Of a stretch of DNA of 64,000 nt, positions 1 through 13,664 are shown piece after piece. The first letter of the stretch is position 1; each line of letters opens with the position of its first letter. Source of the DNA: Streptomyces sp. NBC_01591. Lineage in GTDB: Bacteria; Actinomycetota; Actinomycetes; Streptomycetales; Streptomycetaceae. The stretch is taken from positions 62,001-126,000 of the forward strand of contig NZ_CP109329.1 of assembly GCF_035918155.1 (NCBI RefSeq), in the 5' to 3' direction. Both the position numbers and the translations under genes were made by a program. The notes below the pieces were generated by a model. The model had not been told where the DNA came from. It did not search any database and worked only from the letters and a program-made list of their open reading frames with translations.

Positions 1-176
1 GGCAGGCGGTGTACGAAGTCCACCGCAACCTGCACCACGGCAAGGTGGGCGTGCTGGCGCTGGCCCCGCGCGAGGGGCTGGGCGTCACCGACCACGGGTT
101 GCGGGCACGGTACCGGGAGGCGATCGACCGCTTCCGTACCGTACCGAAAGCGGAAAGAGAACCCCAGGTTCCGTGA
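1..176 (+). CDS. ccr: Crotonyl-CoA carboxylase/reductase, C-terminal end (partial)
   Basis: Only the last 57 codons lie in the window (reading frame from base 3, stop TGA at 174-176). The peptide has the typical Ccr tail: VHRNLHHGKVGVLALAP, then EGLGV, then an REAIDRF segment. Enzymes of this family reductively carboxylate crotonyl-CoA to ethylmalonyl-CoA with NADPH, supplying the ethylmalonyl-CoA pathway or polyketide extender units. The tail is diagnostic of this medium-chain dehydrogenase subfamily, but the catalytic part is outside the window, so activity cannot be judged. The next gene starts 30 bp downstream on the same strand and may be co-transcribed. Confidence 0.8.
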   Translation, partial: QAVYEVHRNLHHGKVGVLALAPREGLGVTDHGLRARYREAIDRFRTVPKAEREPQVP

Positions 177-206
177 CTTCACGCGGGCCGGCGGTGTTGC
201 CCGGAT

Positions 207-1394
207 ATGAACACCGCCCCCGCCGACATCACCCCGTTCCGTGTCGAGATTCCCGAGAGCGCTCTGGAGGACCTTCTGCGCCGCCTCGGCACCACCCGCT
301 GGCCCGAGGAGCCGGACGACTCCGGCTGGGAGCAGGGCGTGCCGCCCGGCTATCTGCGCGAGCTGGCCGGGTACTGGCGCCAGGGCTACGACTGGCGGAT
401 CCACGAGGCGGAACTCAACTCCTACCCGCAGTTCACCACCATGGCCGACGGCACCCGGGTGCACTTTCTCCATGTGCCTTCCCCTTCCGCCGACGCACTG
501 CCGCTGCTGCTGGCGCACGGCTGGCCCGGCTCGGTCGTCGAGTTCCTGGACGTGATCGGGCCGCTCACCGATCCGGCCGCGTACGGCGGGGACGCGCGGG
601 ACGCCTTCGAGCTGGTGATCCCGAGCCTGCCCGGGTTCGCCTTCTCCGGCCCGGCGGCCGGCGCGGGCTGGGACGTCCCGCGCATGGCCCGTGCCTTCAC
701 GGCCCTGATGAGGCACCTGGGCCACACCCGGTACGGGGTGCACGGTGGTGACTGGGGCGCCCGGATCTGCCGGGAGATGGGACTGGCCGACCCGGACGCG
801 GTGGTCGGAGTCCATGTGACGGCGCTGCCCTCGGCAGTCGCCACCCGGATGCCGGAAGAGGACGAGGCCGACGGGCTCGGCGAGGAGGAGCGGGCGCGGA
901 TGCGCGCCTCGGCGGCCCGCCGGGCGGCGCTGATGCGGGATTCGATGGCGTACGGCCTCCTGCAGTCCTCCCGCCCGCGCACCCTCGGCTACGCTCTGAC
1001 CGACTCGCCGGTTGGCCAACTCGCCTGGATCGTCGAGAAGTTCAAGGAGTTCAGCGACTGTGCCAGGGCGCCCGAGGAGGCTGTGGACCGGGACCGGATG
1101 CTCACCAATGTGATGCTCTACTGGCTGACCGGCACCGCGGTCTCCTCGGCCCGCCTCTACTACGAGACGGCCCACTCGTCCGTCGGCTGGGATGCCGAGG
1201 TGCCGCATTCCAAGACGCCGACCGGAGTGGCGGTCTTCCCCGCCGACCTGGCACTGCCTGTCCGGTCGTTGGCCGAGCAGACCGACAACGTGGTGCACTG
1301 GTCGGAGTTCGGCCGTGGCGGCCACTTCCCTGCCCTGGAAGTGCCGGACCTGCTGGTGGGCGACCTACGCGAGTTCTTCCGCACCCTGCGCTGA
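207..1394 (+). CDS. Epoxide hydrolase with N-terminal EHN domain
   Basis: A 395-residue alpha/beta-hydrolase. Residues 8-118 form the EHN (epoxide hydrolase N-terminal) region. HGWPG at 104-108 is the oxyanion-hole motif, GGDWG at 180-184 carries the nucleophile Asp182, and GGHF near the end supplies the catalytic His (about residue 373). The enzyme would open an epoxide to a diol through a covalent aspartyl ester in the cytoplasm; the substrate is unknown. The ATG at 207 gives the full domain. The last 30 bp overlap the convergent FMN reductase gene. The neighbouring acyl-CoA dehydrogenase and FMN reductase suggest a small catabolic or tailoring set, which is inference. Confidence 0.88.
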   Translation: MNTAPADITPFRVEIPESALEDLLRRLGTTRWPEEPDDSGWEQGVPPGYLRELAGYWRQGYDWRIHEAELNSYPQFTTMADGTRVHFLHVPSPSADALPLLLAHGWPGSVVEFLDVIGPLTDPAAYGGDARDAFELVIPSLPGFAFSGPAAGAGWDVPRMARAFTALMRHLGHTRYGVHGGDWGARICREMGLADPDAVVGVHVTALPSAVATRMPEEDEADGLGEEERARMRASAARRAALMRDSMAYGLLQSSRPRTLGYALTDSPVGQLAWIVEKFKEFSDCARAPEEAVDRDRMLTNVMLYWLTGTAVSSARLYYETAHSSVGWDAEVPHSKTPTGVAVFPADLALPVRSLAEQTDNVVHWSEFGRGGHFPALEVPDLLVGDLREFFRTLR

Positions 1395-1961
1395 CCAGAG
1401 CGCGCCCCCGCCGCGGGCCAGCAGCCCGGCCAGGTCGGCCAGCTGGTGGCACATCACGCCGACCCTGTGGGTGGTCTCCTTGTCGGCAAGGACGTACCGG
1501 CCGCCCTCCAGGACGAAGTCGTCGGTCCGGGTGGTCACCACCGTGGAGGTGGCGACGGCGTGCAGGCTGCGCGCCACCGTCCGCAGGTGCTCCAGCGGCT
1601 GCTCACTGCCGCGCCGGCCACCGTCCCCGCACAGTGCGACGGGCTTGCCGCGGAATTCGCGTGCGGTCAGATGGTCCAGAGCGCACTTCAGTACCCCGGA
1701 GTACGAGTTGTGGTAGACGGGGCTGGCCCAGACGAAGGCGTCCGCCGCGGTGGCGGCCGCCTGCAGTTTCCGCAGCGCCGGGGTCCGGCGCTGCCACGGG
1801 GCGCCCTCGCCCTGCGGGACGGCCCACGGCAGGTCGTGCGCCCGCAGGTCGAAGATGCGGGCGCGGTGCCCGTCCAGGGTCAGCCGACGGGCGGCCTCCT
1901 CGGCAAGGGCGGCAGTGCGGGACGGGGTCCCGAGACTGCCCTGAATGATCAGTATCTCCAT
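1365..1961 (-). CDS. NADPH-dependent FMN reductase (flavodoxin fold)
   Basis: 198 residues starting at ATG 1961 ([11 protein letters not shown]). The N-terminal [15 protein letters not shown] segment is the phosphate-binding loop of the SsuE/MsuE-type flavodoxin fold, and [20 protein letters not shown] is the conserved flavin-contacting loop. The protein would reduce FMN with NAD(P)H and hand it to a monooxygenase, or act as a quinone/azo reductase. It lies 32 bp downstream of the acyl-CoA dehydrogenase gene on the same strand, so the two are probably one operon. Longer in-frame starts upstream are unlikely because they would run into the dehydrogenase gene. Confidence 0.85.
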   Translation of the reverse strand: MEILIIQGSLGTPSRTAALAEEAARRLTLDGHRARIFDLRAHDLPWAVPQGEGAPWQRRTPALRKLQAAATAADAFVWASPVYHNSYSGVLKCALDHLTAREFRGKPVALCGDGGRRGSEQPLEHLRTVARSLHAVATSTVVTTRTDDFVLEGGRYVLADKETTHRVGVMCHQLADLAGLLARGGGALWSAQGAEELA

Positions 1962-1993
1962 GGGGCCACCTGCCTCCCGGCGGCGCGGGCCGC

Positions 1994-3151
1994 TCAGCGC
2001 CGCCGCCCCGACGGCGCCACGTAACGGCTGTACAGCAGGTCGCGTATGACGTCGTCGCCACCCTCCACCAGGCCCACGTACCGCAGGTCGCGGACCAGCT
2101 TGGTGACGGGGTGGCCGTTGGTGTAGCCGAGCCCGCCGAACAACTCCGAACCCATGGTGGCTACGGTCCATCCGGCCTGTCCGCAGTACATCTTGGCGGC
2201 GAGTGCCTCCCGCGTGGCCCCGGTGCGGTAGAGGGCTGCGGCCGGGTCCGGGGCGGCCAGCAGGGAGTCGAACCGGGCGGCGGCAGCCAGGCACTGGTTA
2301 CGCATCACGTCGATCAGCATTTCGATCTGGCCCAGCTTGGCGGCGAAGACCGCGTTCTCGGCGAGCGGTGCGCCCTTGACCCGTTTGTGCACGGCGTACT
2401 CCATCGCCAGGTCGCGGATCCGCCGGGAGATCCCGATGGCGGTGGCGGCGATCAGCGTGCGGCTGGCGTTGAGCCCGGCCTCCAGGATCCGCAGTCCGTT
2501 GCCCTCGAGGACGTTGTCGGCGGGAATCACGCAGTCCCGCAGCCGTACCTGGTAGGTGCCGGAGCCCCGCATCCCCTGCATGTCCCACCGGCGGACGATT
2601 TCGATCCCGGGGGTGTCCCGTTTCACCAACACCACCGAGTGCAGCGACGGGTCCTCGGCAGAGCGGGCGACGACCAGCAGGAAGTCGGCGCCGTCGGTGT
2701 TGGTGGAGAACTGCTTGTCCCCGCTGATCACCACGTCCTCACCCTTGCGGTGGTACACCGTGGTGTTCCGGGCCAGTTCGCTGCCCGCCTCGTCCTCACT
2801 GACCAGGATCGCGCAGCTCCCGCCCTCGCGGGCCATCATGCCCAGGTGCTTGGCCGCCAGGGCGGGTTCCCCGAAGCAGTGCAGCATCGTCGTGCCGAGC
2901 ACCGGGAGGAATGAGGCAAAGGCGAAACCTGCGTCACCGTATGCGAGTTCGGAGACGAGGTCGATGCCCGTCGTCAGCGGAGCCCCAGCACCCCCGTGGC
3001 TGACGGGCAGCCACCAATTGGCCAGCCCGGCCCGGTGCAGCTCGGCCGAGAGCGGAGTGGGGACGGCCGGGAGTCCGTCGAAGTAGTCTTCCCTGCCGAG
3101 CAGCCGGGACCGGGCGAACTCACGTGCGCGGACGACGAGGTCTGCAGTCAT
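1994..3151 (-). CDS. Acyl-CoA dehydrogenase family flavoprotein
   Basis: 385 residues covering the whole acyl-CoA dehydrogenase fold: N-terminal helical domain (LANWWLPVSHGGAG), middle beta domain with FSTNTDGADFL and GMRGSGTYQVRLRDCVIP, and C-terminal helical domain ending ELFGGLGYTNGHPVTKLVRDLRY. It would oxidise an acyl thioester, or in some subfamilies an amine or nitro compound, with FAD. The usual catalytic Glu in the C-terminal domain cannot be assigned with certainty by eye. The start ATG at 3151 follows about 100 bp of non-coding DNA. It is co-directional with the downstream FMN reductase gene. Confidence 0.88.
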   Translation of the reverse strand: MTADLVVRAREFARSRLLGREDYFDGLPAVPTPLSAELHRAGLANWWLPVSHGGAGAPLTTGIDLVSELAYGDAGFAFASFLPVLGTTMLHCFGEPALAAKHLGMMAREGGSCAILVSEDEAGSELARNTTVYHRKGEDVVISGDKQFSTNTDGADFLLVVARSAEDPSLHSVVLVKRDTPGIEIVRRWDMQGMRGSGTYQVRLRDCVIPADNVLEGNGLRILEAGLNASRTLIAATAIGISRRIRDLAMEYAVHKRVKGAPLAENAVFAAKLGQIEMLIDVMRNQCLAAAARFDSLLAAPDPAAALYRTGATREALAAKMYCGQAGWTVATMGSELFGGLGYTNGHPVTKLVRDLRYVGLVEGGDDVIRDLLYSRYVAPSGRRR

Positions 3152-3250
3152 CGTGCCTCCCTGAGCAGTGGGGAACGCGCAGAAGGTAGGCCGCCGCCGT
3201 CCACGCCGGTTCGTGCGCCGTTCGAGGGTTCTTGGTGCCCGGCGGGGTGC

Positions 3251-4072
3251 TCAGGCACCGGGCTCGAAGAGCAGGATGATCAGCCGGGCGCCGGGCGAGC
3301 TGAAGGGCTGCGCCGAGCAGACCCGTATCCGGCCGACCCGGGGCATGCCGCCCCCGAGGTGCCGCACCGGCAGCACTTCCCCGTCGGCGTGCACCCGGGC
3401 CAGGCTGCCGTTCCGGTAGACGGGACCCACCACCGGGTCACGTTCCGCGTGGCGTTCCAGTTCCCGGAGGTCCTCGTTGCCGGGATGGGCGGCGACCGCG
3501 GCCCGCAGCCAGGCCGCCAGCCGGGGCGCCCACTGGTCCGACCAGTCGACCAGCTGCCGCTCCCGGGCATCGGGGCACAGCAGCGCCCAGCGCATCAGGT
3601 TCTTCTGCCGCAGGCCGATTCGGCCCCCCTCACCAGGGAGGAACATCCGGGCGAACTCGTCGTTGCACTCCAGGACGTTCCAGGCGAGGTCGCAGATCGA
3701 GGCGGCCTCTCCGCTGACCCGGTCCACCACTCGGCGCCAGGAGTCGTTGACCGAGGTGCCGGCCTTGGGGTCGGCGGACAGCGGCGGCTCGTGGCCCAGC
3801 GCGTACAGGTACAGCGCGCTGCGCTCCTGGTGCTCCATCCGCAGGACCACGGCCACTTTGTCGAGCATCTGCGGGGACGGCGAGCGCAGCTCCCCGCGCT
3901 CCAGTTGCGCGTACCAGCGTTCCGTCTTGTAGAGCAACTGGGCGACCTGCGCCTGGGACAGACCTTGGGCGCGGCGTCCCGGGCCGGAAGGGGGCGGCCA
4001 TCCGATCTCGCTCGGGTCGATTTTTCGCCGCCGGTCGTGCAAAAGGGCCCTGAGGGCTTCCTTTCGGTTCAC
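3251..4072 (-). CDS. XRE-family regulator with MmyB-like ligand-binding domain
   Basis: 273 residues from GTG 4072, chosen because it is preceded by GGGGGAG at proper spacing. Residues about 25-80 are a helix-turn-helix (GLSQAQVAQLLYKTERWYAQLERGE). The remainder resembles the MmyB-type domain common in actinobacteria (WNVLECNDEFARMFLP, then a DQWAPRLAAWLRA-like segment). Such proteins usually regulate an adjacent, divergently transcribed enzyme or transporter gene. Here the divergent neighbour is the MFS pump at 4289, with about 216 bp of shared promoter region between them. Repression of that pump is the most likely role, by inference from context. Confidence 0.85.
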   Translation of the reverse strand: MNRKEALRALLHDRRRKIDPSEIGWPPPSGPGRRAQGLSQAQVAQLLYKTERWYAQLERGELRSPSPQMLDKVAVVLRMEHQERSALYLYALGHEPPLSADPKAGTSVNDSWRRVVDRVSGEAASICDLAWNVLECNDEFARMFLPGEGGRIGLRQKNLMRWALLCPDARERQLVDWSDQWAPRLAAWLRAAVAAHPGNEDLRELERHAERDPVVGPVYRNGSLARVHADGEVLPVRHLGGGMPRVGRIRVCSAQPFSSPGARLIILLFEPGA

Positions 4073-4288
4073 GTGCTCTCCCCCGTTCGACGGGCGGCAC
4101 ACCGCCCCGATGTGTGGCAGCCAACTCGCGCGGGCTGCCCCGGACGGAGCTTCATCCAGACAGAGGCCCGTATTCAAGGGCTTCGACTGTCCCGTCGCAG
4201 CATGGCCGATACAGGGCACTACCTGTCCTAAATGCCCTCTAGCGTCGCCGAGTAGCACGCCGGACCTGAGTTTTAGGAGTGTTTTGCC

Positions 4289-5752
4289 ATGAGCGCGGAC
4301 CGTACCGACGCCTCTCCCTTACCCCCGAACGTCAGACTCGGTCTCGTACTGTTCGTCTGCTGTGCCGGGCAGTTCCTCGTCGTCCTGGACGCCTCCGTGG
4401 TGAACGTCGCGCTCCCGTCCATCAAGGAAGCACTACGTTTCGACACCGAGTCCCTCCAGTGGGTGATCAACGCCTACACGATCCCCTTCGCTGGATTCCT
4501 GCTGCTCGGCGGGCGCCTCGCAGACCTCTTCGGCCGGCGGACCGCGTTCCTCGGCGGACTGGCGGTGTTTACCGTCGCCAGCCTGATCGGCGGACTCGCC
4601 ACCAACGCCGCGACCCTTCTCACCGCCCGGGCGGTGCAGGGCCTCGGCGCCGCTGTGCTCGCCCCCGCCACCCTGACCGTGATCTTCACTTCCTTCACGG
4701 ACAGCAAAAAACGGGCAAAGGCGTTCGGGATGTGGAGCGCGGTCGCCGCGGCGGGCGGCGCGGTCGGCGTGCTGCTGGGCGGGGCCATCACCGAGTGGGT
4801 CTCCTGGCGATGGATCCTGCTCATCAACGTGCCCGTCGGTGTGGTCCTGATCGTCTGTGTGCTCCGTGTCATCACCGAGGCCCGCAACGCGAAGGCGCAG
4901 TCCCGGATGGACACGCCGGGCGCGGTCGCCATCACCCTGGGCGTGGTTGCCCTCGCCTACGGCCTGGTGCTCTCGCTGGACGAGGGCTGGGGCTCCGGCA
5001 AGGTGCTGGGCGTGCTCGCCGCAGCGGTTGTCCTGCTCGGCCTGTTCGTGCTCAACGAGGCCAAGCTCGCCGCCAATCCGCTGGTGCCGCTGTCCGTGTT
5101 CCGCAACCGTTCCGTCTCGGCCGGCAACATCGTCGCGCTGACCAGCAGCGCGGCGCTGTGGGGCACGTTCTACCTGTTCACCCTGCTACTCCAGCTGGGC
5201 CTGGGGTACAGCCCCCTGCGCACCGGCCTCGCCTATCTTCCACTGGCCATCGGCATGTTCGTGGCCGCGCGCGGGATCGCCGGGCATATTGACCGGTTCG
5301 GCGCGCGGTCGATCCTGCTGACGGGGCTGACCCTGTCGGCGGTCGGGCTCGTGTGGCTGTCCTTCGCCGACGCCGAGGCGGACTTCGCCGCCGACCTGTT
5401 CGGGCCCACCCTTTTGCTCGGCGTCGGCCAGGGGCTGGTGTCCGCGTCGATGACTGTGGCCGCCACCACTGGCGTGCCCTGGCAGCAGGCGGGGCTGGTG
5501 TCCGGCCTGCTGAACACCAGCCGCCAGGTGGGCGGCGCGCTGGGGCTCGCCGCGCTGGCCGTGGTGGCCGCCTCCTACTCGGGCGCCGACGCCACCTCGC
5601 CGGCTGCTCTGGTGGACGGGTACGGCGCGGCGTTCCTGGTCTCCGCCGCCTTCCCGGCGGCGGGCCTGCTCGCCGCCCTCGCCGTGCCACGCCCGCCGCG
5701 CGAGAAGACCACGGCATCTGTCCCGGCCAAGAGCGAACCCTCCAAGGGCTGA
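4289..5752 (+). CDS. MFS drug efflux transporter, DHA2 (14-TM) family
   Basis: 487 residues, strongly hydrophobic, with about 14 predicted membrane spans. Motif A-like GGRLADLFGRRTAF follows TM2; LDASVVNVALPSIKEAL is the D1-type motif of TM1 of the EmrB/QacA group; ARAVQGLGAAVLAPATL is motif B; and LGGAITEWVSWRWILLINVPVG is motif C. It would export drugs or metabolites by proton antiport across the cytoplasmic membrane. The ATG at 4289 has TAGGAG about 9 bases upstream. It diverges from the MmyB-type regulator gene, a common resistance-gene arrangement. Confidence 0.92.
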   Translation: MSADRTDASPLPPNVRLGLVLFVCCAGQFLVVLDASVVNVALPSIKEALRFDTESLQWVINAYTIPFAGFLLLGGRLADLFGRRTAFLGGLAVFTVASLIGGLATNAATLLTARAVQGLGAAVLAPATLTVIFTSFTDSKKRAKAFGMWSAVAAAGGAVGVLLGGAITEWVSWRWILLINVPVGVVLIVCVLRVITEARNAKAQSRMDTPGAVAITLGVVALAYGLVLSLDEGWGSGKVLGVLAAAVVLLGLFVLNEAKLAANPLVPLSVFRNRSVSAGNIVALTSSAALWGTFYLFTLLLQLGLGYSPLRTGLAYLPLAIGMFVAARGIAGHIDRFGARSILLTGLTLSAVGLVWLSFADAEADFAADLFGPTLLLGVGQGLVSASMTVAATTGVPWQQAGLVSGLLNTSRQVGGALGLAALAVVAASYSGADATSPAALVDGYGAAFLVSAAFPAAGLLAALAVPRPPREKTTASVPAKSEPSKG

Positions 5753-7024
5753 CCCTCCAAGGCGCCGCCCCCAGGCCAGCGCCCGCCTCCCCGACCGCCC
5801 CTGTCGTACAGCGGAACCGATCCCCCCGGCCGCGTACGACGGGGGCTCCGGCATGGGCGTACGGTGCATGGACGCCGTGAAGGGCGGGCACCGCCACCGG
5901 CCCGACCCTCGCACCACCGGCCTCAACCCTGAAAGCCTCAGTAGCAATCCCGCATGTGCACTCCTCCTGTTTCTGTCCGTCACGGCTGCACCGCAGGAAT
6001 CGAGGCAGGTCTGCGCAACTGCAGCAGACGCAGCTGACTCAGCGGACCCTTGCCGGTATCGGCCTGTCCGAATGTCTCCCGGCGGGTTCCGACCAGCCGG
6101 GGCCTTTCTCCACGGTCGGTCGAGGAAGTACGCCGGGAGCCGGCGTTCGGGCGGCCGACCGCCCCGTACCGCCCGACCGTCCGACCTCGCAGGTCCGGCT
6201 CAGGGAACTCGTCATGCGTCAGCCGGCCGGCTTCTGGCAGGTGGCCGGTTCGGTGATGAGCGCGGTGATCTCCTGGGCGAGCTCCGGGCCGAGTTCGCCC
6301 CAGCCGTCCCTGTAGCCGTGGACACTCGCCAGGGTGCGGGCGTCGTAGTCGCCGTTCGTGATCTCGATATCTCGATGTCGGTGGTGGTGATGAGTGCAGG
6401 GTGAGCGGCGCCGACAGCTCCCGAGCACCCCGGCGCGGCCGACAGAACCTGGACGCCCGGCGACCTTCCGGACCGCGGCGCGCCGAAGGAGCGCAGTGCG
6501 GCGGTCTACGTCCGGGTGGCGTGGCACGCGCTGCCGATCGTCCTGGTCGTCCGGCCGCACACCGCGCAGCCGTACCGGACGGACGGCGGCACACGCCTCG
6601 ACGTCCTCGACCCGGGCCCGTGGTCGGGGTGGATCTGGCCGACACTCGCCGGACTCGCCGACACTCGCCCGACTCGTGACACTCGACGCGATCCGGGCGG
6701 TGCGGGTGTGGATGTTCACGTCGCGGTCTGGAGCATCGCCGCCGAGGCAGCCTTCGCACTGCCACTCGCACGGGTCCTGCACCGGCAGGACCTGTTCAAC
6801 CCGGCCTTCCTGCCCGACGCCAATGGAGGCTGGCAGGCCCCACAGTGCCTCTAGACCGTGGCAGCGGTAGGGGTACTCGCTGTCAGCGCCCGCGAGGTGG
6901 TGAAGCGGTTCCGCGAGACGCAGAACTGAGCCCGCGGCAGCTGCTGAGATCTGCGCACAGGACCTGCTGTAGGGGGTGAGCCTGCGGCTTCGTGACGAAG
7001 CCGCAGGGTCGGCCTCCAGGAGCA
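5753..7024. other. Gap with degraded coding traces, no confident gene
   Basis: About 1.3 kb in which every reading frame looks like noise or short fragments. The most protein-like traces are a minus-strand tail at about 6219-6350 (YDARTLASVHGYRDGW, then ITALITEP) and a plus-strand stretch ending at 6854 (AFALPLARVLHRQDLFNPAF). Neither is recognised and neither has a credible start, so they are best read as remnants left by recombination between the metabolic genes and the CRISPR locus. Confidence 0.5.
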
Positions 7025-7473
7025 GAGGCCATCCCCGCGGATGCGGGGAGCAGTTGCCCCAGTAGCCGGTAGCCCGGGTGTTCTGGGGACCATCCCTGCG
7101 GATGCGGGGAACAGTCCTGGGACGTCATGGTGTCCGGCGTCGAGAAGGGACCAACCCTGCAGGTCCGGGGAGCAGAGCAGGTACGCTCCCCCGCCGTTCT
7201 TGCAGGCGGAACCACCCGCACAGTTGCGGGAAGCAGACTCGCGGGGGCCGCAGCGCTCGCAGCGCCCGAGATCCATCCCGCGGATGCGGGGAGCAAACGA
7301 CGCCCCAGGCCTGGGCGGCGTTGAGCTGGGAGCCATCCCTTGCAGGTACTGGGCAGATGATCACCGGGTCTCGTACGAACTCCGTTACATGGGTCGTCTC
7401 TCGCAGTGCGGAGTGGTGTTTCGTCTCGTCCTGCGCCTGATCGACAGCGGGACCATCCTCTGGGGTGCCGGGC

Positions 7474-7478
<5 letters not shown>
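7025..7478 (-). CRISPR. Degenerate I-E CRISPR array beside cas6e
   Basis: Eight decayed repeats at a preserved period of about 61 bp start near 7025, 7086, 7147, 7208, 7268, 7328, 7389 and 7450. The best copy (7086-7114) reads GGGACCATCCCTGCGG then ATGCGGGGAACAG, the reverse complement of the repeats elsewhere in the window, so the array points the same way as the cas operon. The later copies carry many substitutions and the last overlaps the 3' end of cas6e. The normal I-E order would place cas1-cas2 between cas6e and this array; they are absent. Confidence 0.8.
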
Positions 7479-10964
<3,486 letters not shown>

Positions 10965-10968
<4 letters not shown>

Positions 10969-12551
10969 TTCCGCTCCCCCTTCAGTTCGTCCGGGGCTTT
11001 GGACCCGGTGAGGTCGTTCTCCAGACAACGGACCGCCTTCGCATGTGCCTGGTAACCGCGCGAGTTGGCGGGCAGCGAGTCGAGCCGGTTACGCAGGAAG
11101 CGCCCGGCGGCCTCGGCGAGCACGGCCGCGTACTCGACGAGCGCCGCGTCCACCTGTTCGTCGTTCTCGGCCGCTGCCGTGTCGTCCAGCAGCATGTGGA
11201 AGGGCTCCTCCGAGTGAGCCCAGTGCTCTGGCCGCGCGTCGAACCGGGCGATCTGTCGCTTCTTGTCGGCCGGCTTCGGGTTGGGATAAGTCACGGTCCA
11301 GGCGACGTAAGCTGCCCGGGAAAGGCTGGAGGCCACGTACTCGGCGACGAGCGAAGCCCGCTCAGCCGCGTACCTGAGGTCGCGCTCCCGGCCGGGCACG
11401 AAGGGAAACGTGTCCGACACCCAGGTGACGACCGTGGTCTGCTTGGCGATCAGACCGACGGTCCACAGGTTGAGCCGACGGCCGCTGAGCCTGGCAAGGC
11501 GGTCGTAGAGATCGGGTCCGTGGTCCCGGTCCGCAACGGCGGCGTACAGAGCGTGCGCCTCGCGCCACAGGGCCCGGGAGGCCGAGGGCCGCAGCGGCTT
11601 CACCGTTCCGTTGGGTGCCTTCTCGTACACGGCGTCCTGCATGTGGTGCGGGGCCAGTGGTTCAAGGATTTCTCCGGCCGCCAGCAGTACGCGGTCGACG
11701 GCCGGCTGCCCGTCCTCGGTGACGGCGGGCCGCATGAGGACCGAGCGTCCCAGGACGGTGTGCAGGTCGGCCGGACCATCCACCCGTCGCCCCGACGGCT
11801 TGGTCAGAAATCCCCGGCGGGGCTCGGGGGCCACCGTCCAGGTGCGGTTGAAACGGCCCGGGGCTTCGTCGGTCGGTATGAGGTTGAGCCGGAGGGTGTC
11901 GCCGAGCGTCTCCCCGAGCGCGATGACACGGATACGTGTGCCGAGGCGTCCGGCGGCCAGATTGGTGAGGGTGGGGCCCAAGGTCCCCTTGCCGGAGATC
12001 CGGGCGCGGCCGCCGGGTCCGTAGGCGTGCTGGGTGAGCATGGCGCGGAAGGCGGCATCGGCGGGCAGCGGCGCCGGGTGTTCGAGGTGGTGGTGGTCGA
12101 AGAACTGGTTGTAGTCCCCGGCGTGCTCGATCACCAGCTGGGCGGGACCTGCTCCGTGTTCGTCGAGGTAGGGGGCGAGAAGAGCGTTCTGGCCCAGCGG
12201 CTCCACGGGATGGAAAAGGTCCCAGTGCTCGTCGGGACGGCGATCCAGCCAGTCCGCCGCATCGGTCAGCGGGCTGCGGTCGTGGACCCGGTCACGCCAC
12301 TCGTCGACCGTCGCCGGGCAGTCCCCGGAGGCGTAGCAGACGCCGAGGAGGTACTCGATCAGGGCGACGGCCTCTCCGGCAGTCGCCCCGGATAAGCTGC
12401 GCAGTTCGTCCGCGTGCTGCAGAGCGTGGACCAAGGTGACGGTGGCGTTTTCCCCGGCAGTTGTCAGTACCGGAACGCATGCTTGTCGTCGTGGGTCCCA
12501 GCTGGGGCGTATCTCCCCCGCCGGATAGGGGCGCGTTTCGGACAGTGTCAC
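10965..12551 (-). CDS. cse1: Cse1/Cas8e large Cascade subunit (CasA)
   Basis: 528 residues from GTG 12551, with AAGG placed 8 bases upstream. Family features include the N-terminal RPSWDPRR segment, LVIEHAGDYNQFFDHHHLEHP, and the C-terminal helical-bundle region. Cse1 reads the PAM, starts DNA unwinding and normally recruits Cas3. It is the first gene of the operon (cse1-cse2-cas7e-cas5e-cas6e), and all junctions downstream are 4-bp overlaps. Divergently upstream lies a Cas3-HD-like gene only about 70 bp away. No full cas3 gene is present anywhere in the window. Confidence 0.9.
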
Positions 12552-12624
12552 CTGATCCTTACTCCAATCTCCACAGTTGTCTGGTGAGATGAGCCAGGAC
12601 CGTAGCACGCCGGATGAGGGCAAT

Positions 12625-13494
12625 GTGAGCGAACCAGGAGAACTCAACAGCACTGCGCACAAATGGTGTTGGGGAACGATCGATCTCTCCGACCACACGG
12701 TTCGAAGGGGCGGACCCGTGTGGAATCCGCTCGTCGCCGAGATGGTCACCGCCGGTGCCGTAATGCTCGAACTGTGGGACCGGGTACTGAGCCCACGGCA
12801 ACGAGCCGATATCGCGGAGGGCTTCGCGGCCGAGAGCGAGCAGAGCGCTCGCCTGGTGGCCGCCTTCCTCGCAGGGGTCAGCCGCATCGGCCACGCGAGC
12901 CCGCCGCACATGGTCGCGTTCGGCGCGGGGCAGCAGCCCTCCCCCGCAGGCGAAAAGGCCCGCGCCGACTGGCAGGAGAAGGCATTGCGGTCGGGCCTGC
13001 CGCTGCCACCGGCCGGTGCCCGGGTCCGCCATGCGGCCCCGGAGCACATCGCGGCGGCGGTTCTGCCGCGACTGACCGGCTGCGACTGCACGGGGTACGT
13101 CGACGGTGAGCGCTGCCACGACCGGGAACACCAGGGGCTCTACGTGGCTGCGTACGCGCTCAACCAGCACCGCGCCGACACCCTGCACGCCGACACCGTC
13201 GCCAAGGCGTACCGGGCGACCGGCGGCCCCGCCTGGGACGCGGTCCGCGCCGCCTTGGTGGACGCCGTCGCCCGCCATGCAGGACTCGACGCCCGGAGTC
13301 TTCCCCTCCTGATCCGGCCGACTGATCCCGCACGTCTGACAGCCTTTGGCCGCCTGAGCTCCCAGAGCAACGGGCTGTCGCAAGGAGACGCATCTCATGG
13401 CTTCGCATCCCCTCACGACACCCGGGAGGCGGTGTCCGAAAGAGCACGGCTGCACGCGCAGCAAGCCGTCTCACGGATGTTGGTGGCCGGATGA
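12625..13494 (+). CDS. Cas3-like HD domain protein, helicase absent, metal ligands lost
   Basis: 289 residues from GTG 12625 (GAGGG ribosome site 4 bases upstream; ATG 12589 is an alternative). Its order of blocks follows the N-terminus of Cas3: a WGTIDLSDH segment, LELWDRVLSPRQRADIAEGF, LVAAFLAGVSRIGHASPP, an LPLPPAGARVRHAAPEHIAA segment, and GGPAWDAVRAALVDAVARH. In active Cas3 the third block reads HDIGKA; here it is SRIGHA, and the early His/Asp positions (PLxxHxxDTA) appear as PLVAEMVTAG. The helicase and C-terminal domains are missing. The open frame is intact with normal codon use, so it is either a recent relic or a repurposed, catalytically dead HD protein. The assignment rests on motif order read by eye. 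Confidence 0.68.
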   Translation: MSEPGELNSTAHKWCWGTIDLSDHTVRRGGPVWNPLVAEMVTAGAVMLELWDRVLSPRQRADIAEGFAAESEQSARLVAAFLAGVSRIGHASPPHMVAFGAGQQPSPAGEKARADWQEKALRSGLPLPPAGARVRHAAPEHIAAAVLPRLTGCDCTGYVDGERCHDREHQGLYVAAYALNQHRADTLHADTVAKAYRATGGPAWDAVRAALVDAVARHAGLDARSLPLLIRPTDPARLTAFGRLSSQSNGLSQGDASHGFASPHDTREAVSERARLHAQQAVSRMLVAG

Positions 13495-13507
13495 CAGCTG
13501 CTGGACG

Positions 13508-13588
13508 GCTGCGCTCCCCGCTCTGCGGGGCTGATGCAACTTCAGTCGCCACAAGGGCCATCTCCGCGGGCGCGGAGGGGATGGGCCG
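13508..13588 (+). repeat. Two decayed CRISPR-repeat relics
   Basis: Two segments (about 13508-13536 and 13560-13588) in the short gap between the HD gene and the caspase gene resemble the window's repeat, for example GCGCTCCCCG then CTCTGCGGGGCTGATG. They are too diverged to call an array. The rest of the gap to 13664 holds nothing recognisable. Confidence 0.4.
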
Positions 13589-13664
13589 TCCGATGCGGCG
13601 AGCCGATGGTAGTGGGCATGGCAGCTGGTGACCAGCAATATCCGCTCTGCCCCGTGGGCTGCTC

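Noticed and set aside
5980..6771. Arg-rich open frames on both strands
   Set aside because: Typical high-GC shadow frames with no motifs and contradictory overlaps.
6219..6782. 187-codon minus-strand frame with a protein-like tail
   Set aside because: Only the last 45 or so residues look coding; the rest is Arg/Pro-rich noise and no start is credible.
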